This document shows, in pieces, positions 5,481 to 8,797 of a stretch of DNA of 8,797 bases. Numbering within the stretch: the first letter of the stretch is position 1; each line of letters starts with the position of its first letter. The notes under the pieces were generated by a model that was given only the letters and a program-made list of their open reading frames with translations, searched no databases and had not been told where the DNA came from. The translations under genes were made by a program, and so were the position numbers. The stretch spans positions 1,106 through 9,902 of the forward strand of contig PEYS01000025.1 of the NCBI GenBank assembly GCA_002763335.1, given 5' to 3'. The DNA comes from Candidatus Woesearchaeota archaeon CG08_land_8_20_14_0_20_47_9 (GTDB lineage: Archaea; Nanobdellota; Nanobdellia; Woesearchaeales; CG1-02-47-18).

Positions 5481-7979
5481 ATGGTTAAGAAAAAGGGAAG
5501 AATTGAACATATAAACTATGCTACTGTTGCTAAACCTCACACACCCATGTATCTTATGCATAAATATTGGGCTAGAAAGCCCCATAATGTTGTCTCGGAA
5601 TATATAAAGAGGTATTCCAAAGAAGGGGATATTGTTTTAGACCCTTTCTGTGGCTCTGGACCAACACCGATTGAAGCGATTAAGCTAGGAAGAAAGGGCA
5701 TTGGGATTGATTTAAACCCCCTTGCCACTTCTATAACAAGGATGACCGCTATGCCTGTGGATGTTAATCAAATAAAAAAAACATTTGAAGATATTAAGGC
5801 AAACTGCAAAGATAAGATCGATGAATTATACAAGACGAGGTGTAAGAAGTGCGGCAATGCTGCTATAACCCTTGCTACAATATGGGATAGAGAAAAATCA
5901 GAACCTCTAGAAATAAGATATTATTGTGGTAATTGTAAAAAAAGAGGAGCAAAGAGACCTGATGATGGTGATTCTAAATTATTGAAAAAAATTGAAGAAA
6001 TGGAAGTTCCACATTGGTATCCAACACAAAGGTTATCTTACAATGGGGAAGACTTTAAGGAAGGAACACATATCTCAGATGTTGATTCAGTTGATAAATT
6101 GTTCACAAAACGTAATTTAATCTCACTGTCAATATTATTTAATCAAATAGAGAAAGTCAAGGATCAGAAAACTCAAGATTTATTTAGGTTTGCCTTTACC
6201 TCAATGTCCCATCTAGCAAGTCGGATGTGTCCCGTAGCAAAACCAGGTGGAAAAGGGCATTGGAGTAAATTTAGCGCAACTTCTTTTTGGTCTCAACATA
6301 GATACTATTTACCTATAATTTCTATGGAGTCTAATGTATGGATGCTTTATAGAAGTGCAGTTGAAGCAAAACAAGGAGTACTTAATGGTAAGACAGACTC
6401 AAACAGCCAAATAAGGTATTACAAAGAAGCCAAGAAATTTGACGATTTAAATGATGGGGCAAATATCTTTATAAAAGAGCATAATGCGCTTGGATTAACA
6501 GAAGTAATCCCGAAAAATTCTGTAGATTATGTATTCACAGATCCTCCTTATGGCGGCGCCATACAATATTTTGAGTTGAGCACTCTATGGGCCTCTTGGC
6601 TAAAGGAGGACATGGAGTTCAGGGATGAGATTACAGTAAACAAGCAGCAAAATAAGGACTTTGAGTATTATCACAAGATGTTGAGAAAATCCTTTAAGGA
6701 AGTTTATCAGGTTTTAAAGCCAGGCAGATACATGACAGTCACCTTCCACAGCACTGATATAAAAGTCTGGAACTCTATTATTAAGGCGGTTGTCATGGTG
6801 GGTTTTGAGCTGGAGAAGATTATCTATCAGCCCCCTGCAAGGCCATCTGCAAAGGGCTTGCTACAACCTTATGGCTCTGCTGTAGGCGACTATTATATTA
6901 GGTTCAGGAAACCTGAAGAGGACAATCACATATCTGAAAGGGAGATAGATCTAAAGACTTACGAACTAGAGGTAGTGGACTCTGCTCAACAGATAATAGG
7001 AGAGAGGGGTGAGCCCACTATCTACCAGCATATCCTTAATGGAATCATGGCTGATTTAAAAGGAGGCAGAAACGTTCCGGTAGGAGCAAGGAATGTTGAA
7101 GACGTGCTTAAGGAGCATATTGGGCAGGAATTTGAGCTGATCCCTGTAAAAAACGAAAAAGGGAGGGTTATAGGAAAAAAATGGTGGCTTAAGGGCTATG
7201 ACATCTCTCATTTTACCCAGCCAACACTAAGTGACAGGGTGGAGAGGACAGTAGTCTCCATACTAGACAAAAATCCGAAGGTTTCCTTTGACGATATTCT
7301 ACAATCTGTTTTTATTAAATTCCCAAATGCACTCACCCCTGAAACAGATAAAATAAAAAGCATACTTGCTGAATATGCTGATAAAACTCCTGATGGTAGA
7401 TGGCGACTTAAATACCTAGTTAAGGTTAGAGAAAGCGAGCACAGCAAGATGATATTCTGCCTTGCAGTGCTAGGTAGGATGGCAAAGTATGATGTTTGGA
7501 TAGGCTCAAATGAGCAGAAGGCTTCTTACAACAAGCAGAGGCTTTCTAAATTAGTCTCGATAAAGAGCCCTGTATGGAGGTTTGTTCCGACCCCTAACTG
7601 GGAGAGGGTGAACCAGATTGATGTCATTTGGCACGACAGAGGCAGGATAGAATACAGTTTTGAGATTGAAAACACCACTACCATAACAGGAGCTATTGTT
7701 AGAAACTCCAATATTCCACACAACAAATTGAAAAGATTAATTGTCATTCCAAAAGAAAGAGAAGGCATGTTAAGCAGAAAGCTGGAGGAGCCTATGATAA
7801 AAGAGAATATACTGAAAAACAATTGGAGCTTTATATTCTATGATGATCTTAAGAGGTTCTTTGAACAGAATAAACGTAAAGAAAAGATATCAGTAGAGGA
7901 TTTTAATAAAATATTCAGGATGCCTGAGAAGGAACTGATTCCTAAACAGAATTCGTTGGGGGAGTATATGCGGAAGTGA
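5481..7979 (+). CDS. DNA methyltransferase with zinc-finger insert and C-terminal nuclease-like domain
   Basis: This 832-residue protein starts with HKYWARKPHNVV (27-38), a signature of large DNA methylases related to the DUF1156 group. Cofactor motif I is DPFCGSGP (54-61), followed by GIGIDLNP (73-80). The catalytic motif DPPY is at 354-357, which points to base-amino methylation, more likely N6-adenine. Between them lie about 270 residues, including a four-cysteine zinc site (C121, C124, C149, C152), where target recognition is expected. Motif order I-recognition-IV resembles the alpha class. Residues 583-643 look like a winged helix. The C-terminus holds NQIDVIWHDRGRIEYSFEIE (711-730) and then TGAIVR, resembling PD-(D/E)XK folds in which D714, E728 and E730 would be the active-site positions, with Glu replacing the usual Lys. 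Methylase identity is firm; nuclease identity is inference. The gene stands alone, is AT-richer than its neighbours and is probably acquired. A start at 5400 would add 27 residues. Confidence 0.85.
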   Translation: MVKKKGRIEHINYATVAKPHTPMYLMHKYWARKPHNVVSEYIKRYSKEGDIVLDPFCGSGPTPIEAIKLGRKGIGIDLNPLATSITRMTAMPVDVNQIKKTFEDIKANCKDKIDELYKTRCKKCGNAAITLATIWDREKSEPLEIRYYCGNCKKRGAKRPDDGDSKLLKKIEEMEVPHWYPTQRLSYNGEDFKEGTHISDVDSVDKLFTKRNLISLSILFNQIEKVKDQKTQDLFRFAFTSMSHLASRMCPVAKPGGKGHWSKFSATSFWSQHRYYLPIISMESNVWMLYRSAVEAKQGVLNGKTDSNSQIRYYKEAKKFDDLNDGANIFIKEHNALGLTEVIPKNSVDYVFTDPPYGGAIQYFELSTLWASWLKEDMEFRDEITVNKQQNKDFEYYHKMLRKSFKEVYQVLKPGRYMTVTFHSTDIKVWNSIIKAVVMVGFELEKIIYQPPARPSAKGLLQPYGSAVGDYYIRFRKPEEDNHISEREIDLKTYELEVVDSAQQIIGERGEPTIYQHILNGIMADLKGGRNVPVGARNVEDVLKEHIGQEFELIPVKNEKGRVIGKKWWLKGYDISHFTQPTLSDRVERTVVSILDKNPKVSFDDILQSVFIKFPNALTPETDKIKSILAEYADKTPDGRWRLKYLVKVRESEHSKMIFCLAVLGRMAKYDVWIGSNEQKASYNKQRLSKLVSIKSPVWRFVPTPNWERVNQIDVIWHDRGRIEYSFEIENTTTITGAIVRNSNIPHNKLKRLIVIPKEREGMLSRKLEEPMIKENILKNNWSFIFYDDLKRFFEQNKRKEKISVEDFNKIFRMPEKELIPKQNSLGEYMRK

Positions 7980-8003
7980 AATCGTCCTAGATTCCCAGAT
8001 GTC

Positions 8004-8075
8004 AAAATGCTCGGAGACACTGCTAGCAGACCAGCAGCATGCTCGCTCGCTAAAGCTTCGGTCTCCTCGCATTTT
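8004..8075. repeat. Imperfect 15-base inverted repeat enclosing a palindrome
   Basis: AAAATGCTCGGAGAC (8004-8018) pairs with GTCTCCTCGCATTTT (8061-8075) except at two central positions. The 42-base interval contains the perfect palindrome CTGCTAGCAG (8020-8029). The structure begins 25 bases after the methyltransferase stop. It could fold in RNA as a 3'-end structure or be the trace of a small mobile repeat. Confidence 0.6.
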
Positions 8076-8095
8076 TTCCAGATTAGTCTTTCCAC

Positions 8096-8128
8096 CAGTC
8101 TGAGACTGATAGAAAGATAATCTTTCTA
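8096..8128. repeat. Two adjacent compact palindromes
   Basis: CAGTCT (8096-8101) and AGACTG (8103-8108) flank a single G. They are followed at once by TAGAAAGAT (8110-8118) and ATCTTTCTA (8120-8128) around a single A. With one-base centres these are near-perfect dyads, more like protein-binding operators than RNA hairpins. An alternative pairing exists: GATTAGTCTTTC (8081-8092) is complementary to GAAAGATAATC (8112-8122) with one base bulged. Confidence 0.55.
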
Positions 8129-8396
8129 GGTACTATGATATCTAATATGACAAGTTATCTTTTTTTAATAATAGACTTACCCCATCCCTTTAGTTATTAG
8201 TTTTTGGTTTTTAGACGAAACTAAGTGCCAATGACCAAAACCAGGTATCAAGAACTATTGAGTTTTGGCGATATCGCTGGGCGGGGGTGGACAGGGCAGG
8301 AGCCCCATGCAGAGATTGGGTGGGGCAAACCACCAAAACATGCACGGCCAGGATCATCGCAGCAAAGTCCATTTACTAAGAATAAAAACCCTTGCC

Positions 8397-8507
8397 GGAA
8401 AAATCCAGCCATCCATGGCGGCAGACGGACATTTTGCTGCGCAAAATGTCCTGCTCGGCACCCTCGCGAGCTCCCCCGTCTCGCCTGCGCCGTGGCTGGA
8501 TTTTTCC
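8397..8507. repeat. Nested inverted repeat with perfect 14-base outer arms
   Basis: The outer arms GGAAAAATCCAGCC (8397-8410) and GGCTGGATTTTTCC (8494-8507) are perfect complements. Inside, AGACGG (8423-8428) can pair with CCGTCT (8476-8481), and a further perfect hairpin has arms GGACATTTTGC (8427-8437) and GCAAAATGTCC (8441-8451) around TGC. The two inner pairings share two bases, so they compete slightly. The layered design over 111 bases suggests either a folded RNA or a small non-autonomous mobile element. No target-site duplication was recognised. Confidence 0.65.
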
Positions 8508-8529
8508 TTTAAGTATGGCGCGCTTAGAA

Positions 8530-8568
8530 GCGTAACTTTACACTGGTCGGCTAGCTGTAAAGTTACGC
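8530..8568. repeat. Perfect 13-base inverted repeat
   Basis: GCGTAACTTTACA (8530-8542) and TGTAAAGTTACGC (8556-8568) are exact complements around a 13-base spacer that includes CGGCTAGC. It starts 22 bases after the nested repeat. A TATA-like run follows at 8585-8595, so it could be an operator or the terminus of an element. Confidence 0.65.
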
Positions 8569-8721
8569 CCCGTCTGACTGAAGCTTTTTATTTAAGATGG
8601 CCTTACTGTTTCTTACAGGTTGAGGCTTTGAAGAGAAGGCGACAAGCGAACCAAAATCTTATGATATTCGCGGTATTAGCGATATGAGTGTTTATAGTCG
8701 TTATCTGGATAAGCAGAAGTG

Positions 8722-8761
8722 TCAAAAATAGCCCGGTGCTTTGGCACTGGGCTATTTTTGA
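8722..8761. terminator. Strong 18-base-pair hairpin, possible two-way terminator
   Basis: TCAAAAATAGCCCGGTGC (8722-8739) pairs with GCACTGGGCTATTTTTGA (8744-8761) around a TTTG loop, with one G-U wobble as RNA. The GC-rich core flanked by A-run and T-run arms is the classic form of a factor-independent terminator working in both directions. This form is typical of bacteria and less so of archaea. Confidence 0.55.
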
Positions 8762-8769
8762 GTACGCCA

Positions 8770-8797
8770 GAAATTCCGATCTAATAATCGGAATTTC
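8770..8797. repeat. Perfect 11-base inverted repeat at the window end
   Basis: GAAATTCCGAT (8770-8780) and ATCGGAATTTC (8787-8797) are exact complements around CTAATA. It sits 8 bases after the terminator-like hairpin and ends at the last base of the window, so the arms may be longer. Confidence 0.6.

Larger units (their letters stand above)
7980..8797. other. Gene-free, palindrome-rich stretch
   Basis: I see no convincing gene in these 818 bases. Open frames of 95 and 140 codons on the plus strand (8225-8512 and 8265-8687) cross several perfect inverted repeats, overlap each other in different frames and resemble no family I know. Besides the repeats listed separately, there is a 10-base palindrome GCGATATCGC (8268-8277), a small stem of CCAAAAC (8235-8241) with GTTTTGG (8262-8268), and AT-rich DNA at 8130-8220 with long T-runs (such as 8160-8166) that could end methyltransferase transcription. 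A TATA-like run at 8585-8595 lies upstream of the strong hairpin at 8722-8761. No tRNA, rRNA, CRISPR repeat or transposase fragment was seen. Confidence 0.6.

Noticed and set aside
5358..5585. N-terminal extension of 76 residues for the flavoprotein
   Set aside because: The FAD-binding fold begins at the ATG at 5357. The extension overlaps the methylase start and has no domain-like features.
8265..8687. 140-codon open frame on the plus strand in the 3' region
   Set aside because: It runs through several perfect inverted repeats, overlaps another open frame at 8225-8512, has no ribosome-binding site that I can see and matches no known family.
7980..8797. CRISPR array or transposon ends
   Set aside because: The repeats are inverted, each of different sequence and irregularly spaced, with no regular direct repeats, and no transposase or cas gene is present.

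Overview
The window comes from an archaeon. It carries a full-length archaeal Cdc48/VAT-type double AAA+ ATPase, a geranylgeranyl-reductase-type flavoprotein of the kind that saturates archaeal ether lipids, and promoters of the BRE/TATA type. The radical SAM gene appears to be leaderless, also an archaeal habit. Base composition is near 50% GC in the cdc48 region and about 40% in the methylase gene. The lineage cannot be fixed from this sequence.

Layout. 1-133 (minus): the 5' end of an unrecognised gene, cut by the window edge. 146-1582 (minus): a B12-binding radical SAM protein, directly upstream of that partial gene and probably co-transcribed with it. 1583-1713: a divergent promoter region serving the radical SAM gene (minus) and cdc48 (plus). 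1714-4011 (plus): cdc48, ending in a perfect hairpin that contains its stop codon. 4098-5357 (minus): a geranylgeranyl-reductase-family FAD oxidoreductase, convergent with cdc48. 5358-5480: a second divergent intergenic region. 5481-7979 (plus): an 832-residue protein that joins a DNA methyltransferase with a zinc-finger insert to a C-terminal domain resembling a PD-(D/E)XK nuclease. 7980-8797: 818 bases with no convincing gene but an unusual density of inverted repeats.

How it fits together. The cdc48, radical SAM and flavoprotein genes look like ordinary chromosomal genes with no obvious shared pathway. The methyltransferase gene is the accessory part. It is AT-richer than its neighbours, and its central segment (about 34% GC by hand count, against about 44% on both sides) lies between the cofactor motif and the catalytic motif, where target recognition is expected. 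It is followed by palindrome-rich non-coding DNA. This is compatible with a single-gene modification or restriction-modification enzyme acquired by transfer. No helicase, separate endonuclease, integrase or transposase gene is visible, so a complete multi-gene defence system cannot be claimed from this window.
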